The notes under the pieces: generated by a model
What the model was told of the DNA's origin: nothing
The model's database searches: none
Seen by the model: the letters and a program-made list of their open reading frames with translations, nothing else
Assembly: GCF_041381155.1 (NCBI RefSeq)
Contig: NC_091135.1
Coordinates: 60,300,567 to 60,364,566 of the forward strand
Source of the DNA: Argopecten irradians
Lineage: Eukaryota > Mollusca > Bivalvia > Pectinida > Pectinidae
Direction: 5' to 3'
DNA length: 64,000 bases
Translations under genes and position numbers: made by a program
In this document: positions 14,301-27,800 of the stretch, in pieces
How positions within the stretch are numbered: position 1 is the first letter of the stretch
How the letters are laid out: the number at the start of each line of letters is the position of its first letter

Positions 14301-17300
14301 GATTTCCCACCCCTTGATGTGCCAGCCTCTATACTAGGTATTACAGTATTACATACCTCATACTGATTTCCCACCCCTTGATGTGGCCAGCCTCTATACT
14401 AGGTATATTACAGTATTACATACCTCATACTGATTTCCCATCCCTTGATGTGGCCAGCCTCTATACTAGGTATATGTATACAGTATTACAAACCTCATAC
14501 TGTTTTTCCCACCCCTTGATGTGGCCAGCCTCTATACTAGATAATACAGTATTACATACCTCATACTGATTTCCCACCCCTGATGTGGCCAGCCTCTTAT
14601 ACTAGGTATTACAGTATTACATACCTCATACTGATTTCCCTCCCCTTGATGTGGCCAGCCTCTTACTAGGTATTACAGTATTACATACCTCATACTGATT
14701 TCTCCACCCCTTGATGTGGCCAGCCTCTATACTAGGTATTACAGTATTACATACCTCATACTGATTTCCCACCCCTTGATGTGGCCAGCCTCTATACTAG
14801 AATTACAGTATTACATACCTCATACTGATTTCCCTCCCCTTGATGTGGCCAGCCTCTATACTAGGTATTACAGTATTACATACCTCATACTGATTTCCCA
14901 CCCCTTGATGTGGCCAGCCTCTATACTAGAGTATTACAGTCATATCTACAGCCTATATACTAGGTAAAACAGTATTACAAACCTCATACTGATTTCCCAC
15001 CCCTTGATGTGGCCAGGCTCTATACTAGGTATTACAGTATTAACATACCTCATACTGATATCCACCTTATGTGCCACATACCACATACTGATTTCCCACC
15101 CCTTGATGTGGCCAGCCTCTATACTAGGTATTACAGTATTACATACCTCATACTGATTTCCCACCCCTTGATGTGGCCAGCCTCTATACTAGGTATTACA
15201 GTATTACATACCTCATACTGATTTCCCACTCCCTTGATGTGGCCAGCCTCTATACTAGATAATACAGTATTACATACCTCATACTGATTTCCCACCCCTT
15301 GATGTGGCCAGCCTCTATACTAGGTATTACAGTATTACATACCTCATACTGATTTTCCCACTCCCTTGATGTAGCCAGCCTCTATACTAGGTAAAACAGT
15401 TTTACATACCTCATACTGATTTCCCACCCCTTGATGTGGCCAGCCTCTATACTAGGTATTACATACCTCATACTGATTTTACATAGCCTCAATATACTGA
15501 TTTCCCACCCCTTGATATGGCCAGCCTCTATACTAGGTATTGCATACCTCATACTGATTTCCCTCCCCTTGATGTGGCCAGCCTCTATACTAGATAATAC
15601 AGTATCACATACCTCATACTGATTTCCCACCCCTTGATGTGGCCAGCCTCTATACTAGGTATTACAGTATTACATACCTCATACTGATTTCCTACTCCCT
15701 TGATGTAGCCAGCCTCTATACTAGGTATTACAGTATTACATACCTCATACTGATTTCCCACCCCTTGATGTGGCCAGCCTCTATACTAGGTATTACAGTA
15801 TTACATACCTCATACTGATTTCCCACCCCTTGATGTGGCCAGCCTCTATACTAGGTAATACAGTATTACATACCTCATACTGATTTCCCACCCCTTGATG
15901 TGGCCAGCCTCTATACTAGGTATTACAGTATTACATACCTCATACTGATTTCCCACCCCTTGATGTGGCCAGCCTCTATACTAGGTAAAACAGTTTTACA
16001 TACCTCATACTGATTTCCCACCCCTTGATGTGGCCAGCCTCTATACTAGGTATTACATACCTCATACTGATTTCCCACTCCCTTGATGTGGCCAGCCTCT
16101 ATACTAGGTATTACAGTATTACATACCTCATACTGATTTCCCACCCCTTGATGTGCCAGCCTCTATACTAGGTATTACAGTATTACATACCTCATACTGA
16201 TTTCCCACCCCTTGATGTGGCCAGCCTCTATACTAGGTAATTACAGTATTACATACCTCATACTGATTTCCCACCCCTTGATGTGGCCAGCCTCTATACT
16301 AGGTATTACAGTATTACATACCTCATACTGATTTCCCACTCCCTTGATGTGGCCAGCCTCTATACTAGGTATTACAGTATTACATACCTCATACTGATTT
16401 CCCTCCCCTTGATGTGGCCAGCCTCTATACTAGGTATTACAGTATACATACCTCATACTGATTTCCCTCCCCTTGATGTGGCCAGGCCTCTATACTAGGT
16501 ATTACAGTATTACATACCTCATACTGATTTCCCACCCCTTGATGTGGCCAGCCTCTATACTAGGTAATACAGTATTACATACCTCATACTGATTTCCCAC
16601 CCCTTGATGTGGCCAGCCTCTATACTAGATAATACAGTATCACATACCTCATACTGATTTCCCACTCCCTTGATGTGGCCAGCCTCTATACTAGGTATTA
16701 CAGTATTACATACCTCATACTGATTTCCCACCCCTTGATGTGGCCAGCCTCTATACTAGGTATACAGTATTACATACCTCATACTGATTTTCCCACCCCT
16801 TGATGTGGCCAGCCTCTATACTAGGTAATACGTTACATACCTCATACTGATTCCCTCCATACTGATATTTCCACATACCTCATACTGATTTCCCTCCCCT
16901 TGATGTGGCCAGCCTCTATACTAGGTATTACAGTATTACATACCTCATACTGATTTCCCACCCCTTGATGTGGCCAGCCTCTATACTAGGTATTACAGTA
17001 TTACATACCTCATACTGATTTCCCACCCCTTGATGTGGCCAGCCTCTATACTAGGTATTACAGTATTACATACCTCATACTGATTTCCCACCCCTTGATG
17101 TGGCCAGCCTCTATACTAGGTATTACAGTATTACATGCCCTCATACTGATTTCCCATACCCCTTGATGTGGCCAGCCTCTATACTAGTAATACAGTATTA
17201 CATACCTCATACTGATTTCCCACTCCCTTGATGTGGCCAGCCTCTATACTAGGTATTACAGTATTACATACCTCATACTGATTTCCCACCCCTTGATGTG

Positions 17301-20300
17301 GCCAGCCTCTATACTAGGTAAAACAGTTTTACATACCTCATACTGATTTCCCACCCCTTGATATGGCCAGCCTCTATACTAGATAATACAGTATTACATA
17401 CCTCATACTGATTTCCCTCCCCTTGATGTGGCCAGCCTCTATACTAGATAATACAGTATTACATACCTCATACTGATTTCCCTCCCCTTGATGTGGCCAG
17501 CCTCTATACTAGGTATTACAGTATTACATACCTCATACTGATTTCCCACCCCTTGATGTGGCCAGCCTCTATACTAGGTATTACAGTATTACATACCTCA
17601 TACTGATTTCCCACCCCTTGATGTGGCCAGCCTCTATACTAGGTATTACAGTATTACATACCTCATACTGATTTCCCTACTCCCTTGATGTGGCCAGCCT
17701 CTATACTAGGATAATACAGTATTACATACCTCATACTGATTTCCCACCCCTTGATGTGGCCAGCCTCTATACTAGGTATACAGTATTACATACCTCATAC
17801 TGATTTCCCACCCCTTGATGTGGCCAGCCTCTATACTAGGTAATTACAGTATCACATACCTCATACTGATTTCCCACCCCTTGATGTGGCCAGCCTCTAT
17901 ACTAGGTATTACAGTATTACATACCTCATACTGATTTCCCACCCCTTGATGTGGCCAGCCTCTATACTAGGTAAAACAGTATTACATACCTCATACTGAT
18001 TTCCCACCCCTTGATGTGGCCAGCCTCTATACTAGGTAATACAGTATTACATACCTCATACTGATTTCCCACCCCTTGATGTGGCCAGCCTCTATACTAG
18101 ATAATACGTATTACATACCTCATACTGATTTCCCTCCCCTTGATGTGGCCAGCCTCTATACTAGGTATTACAGTACCTCACATACCTCATACTGATTTCC
18201 CACCCCTTGATGTGGCCAGCCTCTATACTAGATAATACAGTATCACATACCTCATACTGATTTCCCACCCCTTGATGTGGCCAGCCTCTATACTAGGTAT
18301 TACAGTATTACATACCTCATACTGATTTCCCACTCCCTTGATGTGGCCAGCCTCTATACTAGGTATTACAGTATTACATACCTCATACTGATTTCCCACC
18401 CCTTGATGTGGCCAGCCTCTATACTAGGTATTACAGTATTACATACCTCATACTGATTTCCCACCCTTGATGTGGCCAGCCTCTATACTAGGTATTACAG
18501 TATTACATACCTCATACTGATTTCCACCCCTTGATGTGGCCAGCCTCTATACTAGGTAAAACAGTATTACATACCTCATACTGATTTCCCACCCCTTGAT
18601 GTGGCCAGCCTCTATACTAGGTATGATATGCCAGCCTCTATACTAGGTACATACCTCATACTGATTTTCCTCCCCTTGATGTGGCCAGCCTCTATACTAG
18701 GTATTACAGTATCACATACCTCATACTGATTTCCCACCCTTGATGTGTCCAGCCTCTATACTAGGTATTACAGTATTACATACCTCATACTGATTTCCCA
18801 CCCCTTGATGTGGCCAGCCTCTATACTAGATAATACAGTATCACATACCTCATACTGATTTCCCACCCCTTGATGTGGCCAGCCTCTATACTAGGTATTA
18901 CAGTATTACATACCTCATACTGATTTCCTACTCCCTTGATGTAGCCAGCCTCTATACTAGGTAAAACAGTTTTACATACCTCATACTGATTTCCCACCCC
19001 TTGATGTGGCCAGCCTCTATACTAGGTAAAACAGTTTTACATACCTCATACTGATTTCCCACTCCTGGATGTGGCCAGGCTCTATACTAGGTATTACAGT
19101 ATTACATACCTCATACTGATTTCCCACCCCTTGATGTGGCCAGCCTCTATACTAGGTATTACAGTATTACATACCTCATACTGATTTTCCACTCCCTTGA
19201 TGTGCCAGGCTCTATACTAGGTATTACAGTATTACATACCTCATACTGATTTCCTACTCCCTTGATGTAGCCAGCCTCTATACTAGGTAAAACAGTATTA
19301 CATACCTCATACTGATTTCCCACCCCTTGATGTGGCCAGCCTCTATACTAGGTATTACAGTATTACATACCTCATACTGATTTCCCACTCCCTTGATGTG
19401 GCCAGCCTCTATACTAGGTATTACAGTATTACATACCTCATACTGATTTCCCACTCCCCTTGATGTGCCAGCCTCTATACTAGGTATTACAGTTTTACAT
19501 ACCTCATACTGATTTCCCACCCCTTGATGTGGCCAGCCTCTATACTAGGTAATACAGTTTACATACCTCATACTGATTTCCCACCCCTTGATGTGGCCAG
19601 CCTCTATACTAGGTATTACAGTATTACATACCTCATACTGATTTCCCACTCCCTTGATGTGGCCAGGCTCTATACTAGGTATTACATACCTCATACTGAT
19701 TTCCTACATACCTCATACTGATTTCCCACCCCTTGATGTGGCCAGCCTCTATACTAGGTATTACAGTATTACATACCTCATACTGATTTCCCACTCCCTT
19801 GATGTGGCCAGCCTCTATACTAGATAATACAGTATTACAGTATTACATACCTCATACTGATTTCCCTCCCCTTGATGTGGCCAGCCTCTATACTAGGTAA
19901 ATAAGGTATTACATACCTCATACTGATTTCCCTCCCCTTGATGTGGCCAGCCTCTATACTAGGTATTACAGTATTACATACCTCATACTGATTTCCCACC
20001 CCTTGATGTGGCCAGCCTCTATACTAGGTATTACAGTATTACATACCTCATACTGATTTCCCTCCCCTTGATGTGGCCAGCCTCTATACTAGGTATTACA
20101 GTATTACATACCTCATACTGATTTCCCACCCCTTGATGTGGCCAGCCTCTATACTAGATAATACAGTATTACATACCTCATACTGATTTCCCACTCCCTT
20201 GATGTGGCCAGCCTCTATACTAGGTATTACAGTATTACATACCTCATACTGATTTCCCTCCCCTTGATGTGGCCAGCCTCTATACTAGATAATACAGTAT

Positions 20301-23300
20301 CACATACCTCATACTGATTTCCCACCCCTTGATGTGGCCAGCCTCTATACTAGGTATTACAGTATTACATACCTCATACTGATTTCCTACTCCCTTGATG
20401 TAGCCAGCCTCTATACTAGGTAAAACAGTTTTACATACCTCATACTGATTTCCCACCCCTTGATATGGCCGAGCCTCTATACTAGTAATATTACAGTATT
20501 ACATACCTCATACTGATTTCCCACCCCTTGATGTGGCCAGCCTCTATACTAGATATTACAGTATTACATACCTCATACTGATTTCCCACCCCTTGATGTG
20601 GCCAGCCTCTATACTAGGTATTACAGTATTACATACCTCATACTGATTTCCCACCCCTTGATGTGGCCAGCCTCTATACTAGGTATTACAGTATTACATA
20701 CCTCATACTGATTTCCCACCCCTTGATGTGGCCAGCCTCTATACTAGGTATTACAGTATTACATACCTCATACTGATTTCCCACCCCTTGATGTGGCCAG
20801 CCTCTATACTAGGTATTACAGTATTACATACCTCATACTGATTTCCTACTCCCTTGATGTAGCCAGCCTCTATACTAGGTAAAACAGTTTTACATACCTC
20901 ATACTGATTTCCCACCCCTTGATGTGGCCAGCCTCTATACTAGGTATTACAGTATTACATACCTCATACTGATTTCCCACCCCTTGATGTGGCCAGCCTC
21001 TATACTAGGTATTACAGTATTACATACCTCATACTGATTTCCCACCCCTTGATGTGGCCAGCCTCTATACTAGGTATTACATACCTCATACTGATTTCCC
21101 TCCCCTTGATGTGGCCAGCCTCTATACTAGGTATTACAGTATTACATACCTCATACTGATTTCCCACTCCTGATCTCCCTTGATGTGGCCAGCCTCTATA
21201 CTAGGTATTACAGTATTACATACCTCATACTGATTTCCGACTCCCTTGATGTGGCCAGCCTCTATACTAGGTATTACAGTATTACATACCTCATACTGAT
21301 TTCCCTCCCCTTGATGTGGCCAGGCTCTATACTAGATAATACAGTATTACATACCTCATACTGATTTCCCACTCCCTTGATGTGGCCAGCCTCTATACTA
21401 GGTATTACAGTATTACATACCTCATACTGATTTCCCACCCCTTGATGTGGCCAGCCTCTATACTAGGTATTACAGTATTACATACCTCATACTGATTTCC
21501 CATGATTTCCCACTCCCTTGATGTGGCCAGCCTCTATACTAGGTATTACAGTATTACATACCTCATACTGATTTCCCACCCCTTGATGTGGCCAGCCTCT
21601 ATACTAGATAATACAGTATCACATACCTCATACTGATTTCCCACCCCTTGATGTGGCCAGCCTCTATACTAGGTATTACAGTATTACATACCTCATACTG
21701 ATTTCCTACTCCCTTGATGTAGCCAGCCTCTATACTAGGTAAAACAGTTTTACATACCTCATACTGATTTCCCACTCCCTTGATGTGGCCAGCCTCTATA
21801 CTAGGTATTACAGTATTACATACCTCATACTGATTTCCCACCCCTTGATGTGCCAGCCTCTATACTAGGTATTACAGTATTACATACCTCATACTGATTT
21901 CCCACCCCTTGATGTGGCCAGCCTCTATACTAGGTATTACAGTATTACATACCTCATACTGATTTCCCACCCCTTGATGTGGCCAGCCTCTATACTAGGT
22001 ATTACAGTATTACATACCTCATACTGATTTCCCACTCCCTTGATGTGGCCAGCCTCTATACTAGGTATTACAGTATTACATACCTCATACTGATTTCCCT
22101 CCCCTTGATGTGGCCAGCCTCTATACTAGGTATTACAGTATTACATACCTCATACTGATTTCCCACCCCTTGATGTGGCCAGCCTCTATACTAGGTATTA
22201 CAGTATTACATACCTCATACTGATTTTCCACCCCTTGATGTGGCCAGCCTCTATACTAGGTATTACAGTATTACATACCTCATACTGATTTCCCACCCCT
22301 TGATGTGGCCAGCCTCTATACTAGGTATTACAGTATTACATACCTCATACTGATTTCCCACCCCTTGATGTGGCCAGCCTCTATACTAGGTATTACAGTA
22401 TTACATACCTCATACTGATTTCCCACCCCTTGATGTGGCCAGCCTCTATACTAGGTATTACATACCTCATACTGATTTCCCACTCCCTTGATGTGGCCAG
22501 CCTCTATACTAGGTATTACAGTATTACATACCTCATACTGATTTCCCACCCCTTGATGTGGCCAGCCTCTATACTAGGTATTACAGTATTACATACCTCA
22601 TACTGATTTCCCACCCCTTGATGTGGCCAGCCTCTATACTAGGTATTACATACCTCATACTGATTTCCCACCCCTTGATGTGGCCAGCCTCTATACTAGG
22701 TATTACAGTATTACATACCTCATACTGATTTCCCACCCCTTGATGTGGCCAGCCTCTATACTAGGTATTACATACCTCATACTGATTTTCCACCCCTTGA
22801 TGTGGCCAGCCTCTATACTAGGTATTACAGTATTACATACCTCATACTGATTTCCCACCCCTTGATGTGGCCAGCCTCTATACTAGGTATTACAGTATTA
22901 CATACCTCATACTGATTTCCCACCCCTTGATGTGGCCAGCCTCTACTATATATACGTATTACATACCTCATACTGATTTCCCACCCCTTGATGTGGCCAG
23001 CCTCTATACTAGGTATTACAGTATTACATACCTCATACTGATTTCCCACCCCTTGATGTGGCCAGCCTCTATACTAGGTATTACAGTATTACATACCTCA
23101 TACTGATTTCCCACCCCTTGATGTGGCCAGCCTCTATACTAGGTATTACAGTATTACATACCTCATACTGATTTCCCACCCCTTGATGTGGCCAGCCTCT
23201 ATACTAGGTATTACAGTATTACATACCTCATACTGATTTCCCACTCCTGGATGTGGCCAGCCTCTATACTATATTAGGTATTACATACCTCATACTGATT

Positions 23301-24707
23301 TCCCACCCCTTGATGTGGCCAGCCTCTATACTAGGTATTACAGTATTACATACCTCATACTGATTTCCCACCCCTTGATGTGGCCAGCCTCTATACTAGG
23401 TATTACAGTATTACATACCTCATACTGATTTCCCACCCCTTGATGTGGCCAGCCTCTATACTAGGTATTACAGTATTACATACCTCATACTGATTTCCCA
23501 CCCCTTGATGTGGCCAGCCTCTATACTAGATATTACAGTATTACATACCTCATACTGATTTCCCACCCCTTGATGTGGCCAGCCTCTATACTAGGTATTA
23601 CATACCTCATACTGATTTTCCACCTTCCCCTTGATGTGTCCAGCCTCTATACTAGATATTACAGTATTACATACCTCATACTGATTTCCCACCCCTTGAT
23701 GTGGCCAGCCTCTATACTAGGTATTACAGTATTACATACCTCATACTGATTTCCCACCCCTTGATGTGGCCAGCCTCTATACTAGGTATTACAGTATTAC
23801 ATACCTCATACTGATTTTCCACCCCTTGATGTGGCCAGCCTCTATACTAGATAATACAGTATTACATACCTCATACTGATTTCCCACCCCTTGATGTGGC
23901 CAGCCTCTATACTAGGTATTACAGTATTACATACCTCATACTGATTTCCCACCCCTTGATGTGGCCAGCCTCTATACTAGGTATTACAGTATTACATACC
24001 TCATACTGATTTCCCACTCCCTTGATGTGGCCAGCCTCTATACTAGGTAAAACAGTATTACATACCTCATACTGATTTCCCACCCCTTGATGTGCCAGCC
24101 TCTATACTAGTATTACAGTATTACATACCTCATACTGATTTCCCACTCCCTTGATGTGGCCAGCCTCTATACTAGGTATTACAGTATTACATACCTCATA
24201 CTGATTTCCCACCCCTTGATGTGGCCAGCCTCTATACTAGGTATTACAGTATTACATACCTCATACTGATTTCCCACCCCTTGATGTGGCCAGCCTCTAT
24301 ACTAGGTAAAACAGTATTACATACCTCATACTGATTTCCCACCCCTTGATGTGGCCAGCCTCTATACTAGATAATACAGTATCACATACCTCATACTGAT
24401 TTCCCACCCCTTGATGTGGCCAGCCTCTATACTAGGTATTACAGTATTACATACCTCATACTGATTTCCCACCCCTTGATGTGGCCAGCCTCTATACTAG
24501 GTAATACAGTATTACATACCTCATACTGATTTCCCACCCCTTGATGTGGCCAGCCTCTATACTAGGTATTACAGTATTACATACCTCATACTGATTTTCC
24601 ACTCCCTTGATGTGCCAGGCTCTATACTAGGTATTACATACCTCATACTGATTTCCTACTCCCTTGATGTTGCCAGTCTCTATACTAGGTAAAACAGTAT
24701 TACATAC
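11370..24707. repeat. 65-bp tandem array derived from BOP1 exon 5 / 5' splice site (array 3)
   Basis: About 200 copies of a 65-bp unit (plus strand: TATACTAGGTATTACAGTAT, then TACATACCTCATACTGATTT, then CCCACCCCTTGATGTGGCCA, then GCCTC), with 66-bp variants (CCCACTCCCTTGATG). Copies from 11.4 to 14.6 kb are indel-rich; those from 15 to 24.6 kb are nearly uniform. On the minus strand each unit reads (G)HIKG(V/W)GNQYE followed by GTATGTAATAC. This is a near copy of the end of BOP1 exon 5 ([21 protein letters not shown]), which lies at the right edge of the array. Irregular spots (12.48-12.55, 13.56, 15.05, 16.85 and 18.62 kb) are damaged units, not exons. Confidence 0.97.
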
Positions 24708-24825
24708 CTCATACTGATTTTCCACCCCCTTGGGGTGTTTTCCTTTCTGTAGCCTCTTAATAGTCTGCAGGTCTTCCTCACTCAGCACAACATTCTGACC
24801 AGTCATCTTGTTTGTCACAGTTCTC
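24708..24825 (-). CDS. BOP1: BOP1 exon 5, ending at the edge of the 65-bp array
   Basis: 118 nt after TTTTGTTAG|G; the first base completes Trp of PDYW. It reads [20 protein letters not shown], then [19 protein letters not shown], and ends GAG|GTATGT (phase 0). It aligns with the family segment WRT(V)xxxMTG..LxxE.., LxRLQxG and ends just before the expected PxVDFF segment. The last ~30 nt and following intron bases are the template repeated in the adjoining array. Confidence 0.93.
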
Positions 24826-27800
24826 CTAACAAAACAGATGTTCATGTAGACTCTATGTGTTTCAATATGAATTGTATAATTATAAAGCATAGGTAGATAA
24901 ATTTCACAATAACATGCATTGATTTCACTCGTTCCATACTAGGATTCTAAATAATTTCCAGATGTCATTATTAGTCTCGTCCCATAATATGAACAATAAA
25001 GTATGTCTTCTCTATATATGTATTTCTGATAGGCCGAAATAATGTTAGAAAATGGGAAATTATGTTATAAATAATTACATTGTTATAAGATACATCATTC
25101 TGCATATTTGCATTTGATAAACAACTGATTAACAGCCAAGCAAAGTACGATCATTTGTCGAAACATGACCAGTATCACTGAGTATATTGATTGATTCTTT
25201 TGAATTCAGAAATGGCTGGATACATTCTTTCGAAATCTGTTCTTTTGGTATTAAATAGATAGGACTAAAATAAAGCTGATTGTGCCACAAGTAGGTTGGG
25301 GATTTTCCTTGTAGTTACCGTATTTCACCGCAAATAAGACCCCCCCCCCCCCCCCCAAAGAAGAAATAAAGGTCAAAAGTGGTGGGGGGTCTTATTTGCG
25401 GACAACCTGCTCTATGAGGTCGCCATCTTGGATTTTTTAATGTCCAGTGTCATTGTTGTAACAGTCGTATGACAGATGGGTAATAGCAAGATGTTCAAGT
25501 ATTAATAATAATAATGAAGACCTATGAGTAAAATTAAATCAAATGTTAATGTTATGACAAATTAAAATATAAACAATACTATGGCGGTTGTTACGTAAGT
25601 CTGAAAGGGAAACGCACATTTTTGCAAGAGTCACGCGGACATTCACCAATGAATCAAAACGAAGAAACAGCATCATAAGCAATGTTATTTTAATCCAGAA
25701 GTTTTAATGATCGTATAGTTATTTTAAAATATTCAAATTCGGTTATTGTTTACGATAACAACTACATCTCCGTCTTAGTAAACACGTGAATCAATCGCCG
25801 TGAATCAGTAGGACGATCGCCATTCAGACTCAGGCCTATTTAAAGTTCACTGCAAACGTTTACATATCAAATTTGTTCATAAACAGAAGAATTTACGTAC
25901 ATTTGTCTCAGCCAAATGAGCAAACGATCGTGATTTAACTTCAACGTGCCGACATGCACTGATGCAGTTGTTTGTAACATCGTACACACATGTGTAGGAA
26001 AATGGCGCCGGGTTGAAGCCATACTTTCACATTTTCACACCGGGTCATGTTTGGGAATTTGATCGGTATTGCTATTGATACGACGATAGTTTGATAATAT
26101 TTCAGATATTAATCCAAGTATTAACTGCATTAAAACATCGTAGCAAGTATTTTTGTATCCAGAGTAAAATACGAAACTTTGCGGCTAATCATATTATACT
26201 GGCTGCGTAAACAAAACATGGCGGCCGAAAAGTAAAGCATGGTTTCTCCAACTGATCGTAAACTACAGGTACGTTATGTTCACAAATAAACATATTTGAA
26301 ACTGTAAATGCCTTACGTAGGTGTTTTAGGTAATGATTGTATTGAGTTAGAATCCACGGCTGCAGAAACAATCTGCATCAATGACGAATTTCTTTGCCGA
26401 TTCATGTAAAAAATGACAAGCCATACGAACACTAAAACGTGTTGACCATGCCGATATGAAGTGTTCATGGAAACATATATCGGCGTATTTTGTTGAAAAT
26501 AACCTCCAATTAAATATGAACACTGTCCACAATTCGTAGTTATTGATAATTAAATTAAATCAACCGTGAATTAACTTGAATTAAATGACAAAAATAACAA
26601 GCACACAAATAAACTTTTTATGCCGATAAAGAAAAACAAAAAGAAGTTCTGATACAAAGTCATTTTGGTGATATTTTTTATTACTCCATTGCTCAAATCC
26701 ATCATCCAGTAAAACTGAAAAATAGGTGGGGGGTCTTATTTGCAGACATCCCCCCTAAGTCTGAAAATGTGTCAAAATAGGTGGGGGGTCTTATTTGCGG
26801 GAGGGGTCTTATTTGCGGTGAAATACGGTACATCTCACTGCCATCTTGTTTATATTAGTAATGACAGAGCAGAGCATTTCCTCAGATACTTAACCAAATT
26901 GGGTCACATGACATAAAATTTGTGCATTTCATAGAAATGCCTGCTATCACCTGAGAATGACATTTTTGTGTAAAACTCATCTGTTATCTGCTGAACCCAA
27001 CTTATACAGCATATTTTCTTACCAGTAATCAGGATTGTCCATTTTATTAAGGAACTCATCCAATTCATCAGCCTTTTTCGGTTTGGCAATTTTCCTTCCT
27101 TCTACATCGTAACCAAGATGGTCATAATCCCTATACCACTCCAGTGGCACATTCCCTACAGTGTTCCGGATATCCTTAAGTGAGAAAACAAAAGGTACAT
27201 ATCTATATATGACTTCTATCATCAGACTTAGATCAAATTATTTACATATATCAGAAAATATTTGCTAAATGGTATGAGCTGAGACATGACCAACAATAAT
27301 GTATACAACAGGGATGTGAACCTTACTCAATGGCATGGCAGGCATAAAATATTGCATGGTTGAGAAACAAATAGGTAAGTAAACTTCATTTTCCTTGTTG
27401 TTGTATATTACAAAGATTTACAACAATAACATACTTCCTCGTCAGAAGAGTCACTTTCATATTCATCTCTTTGGGGAGCGGACAGTCCTGTGTTGTCTGT
27501 TCCCTGTTCTGTCCTCCGTGACTTTCTAGATTTTGTAAGAGATTTTATGTTGATAGCTTTCTCCATAGAATCATCATCGCCTGTGTTATTATCACTTGAT
27601 CCTTCCTCTATTTCCTCTACTGGTAAATCACTCACTTCTTCATCATCATTTTCATCTGATGAATCAGAGCTGTTGTTGCTGTCTTCATCCTTGAAACAAT
27701 AAAGCAAAAGGGACATGAATTTTAAGGTATTGAAGGTTAATTGAATTGACTGAAAAACCGTAAGATTCCTCAAAGCAAGGCTGATCACTAGTATGGTACA

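Noticed and set aside
12415-24700. Open frames with repeating [16 protein letters not shown] or [17 protein letters not shown]
   Set aside because: By-products of the 65/66-bp array; no start context, no non-repeat domain.
26189-26532. Transposase fragment in the 1.5-kb TIR element
   Set aside because: The short overlapping frames show no catalytic DD(E/D) or helix-turn-helix text I can recognise.
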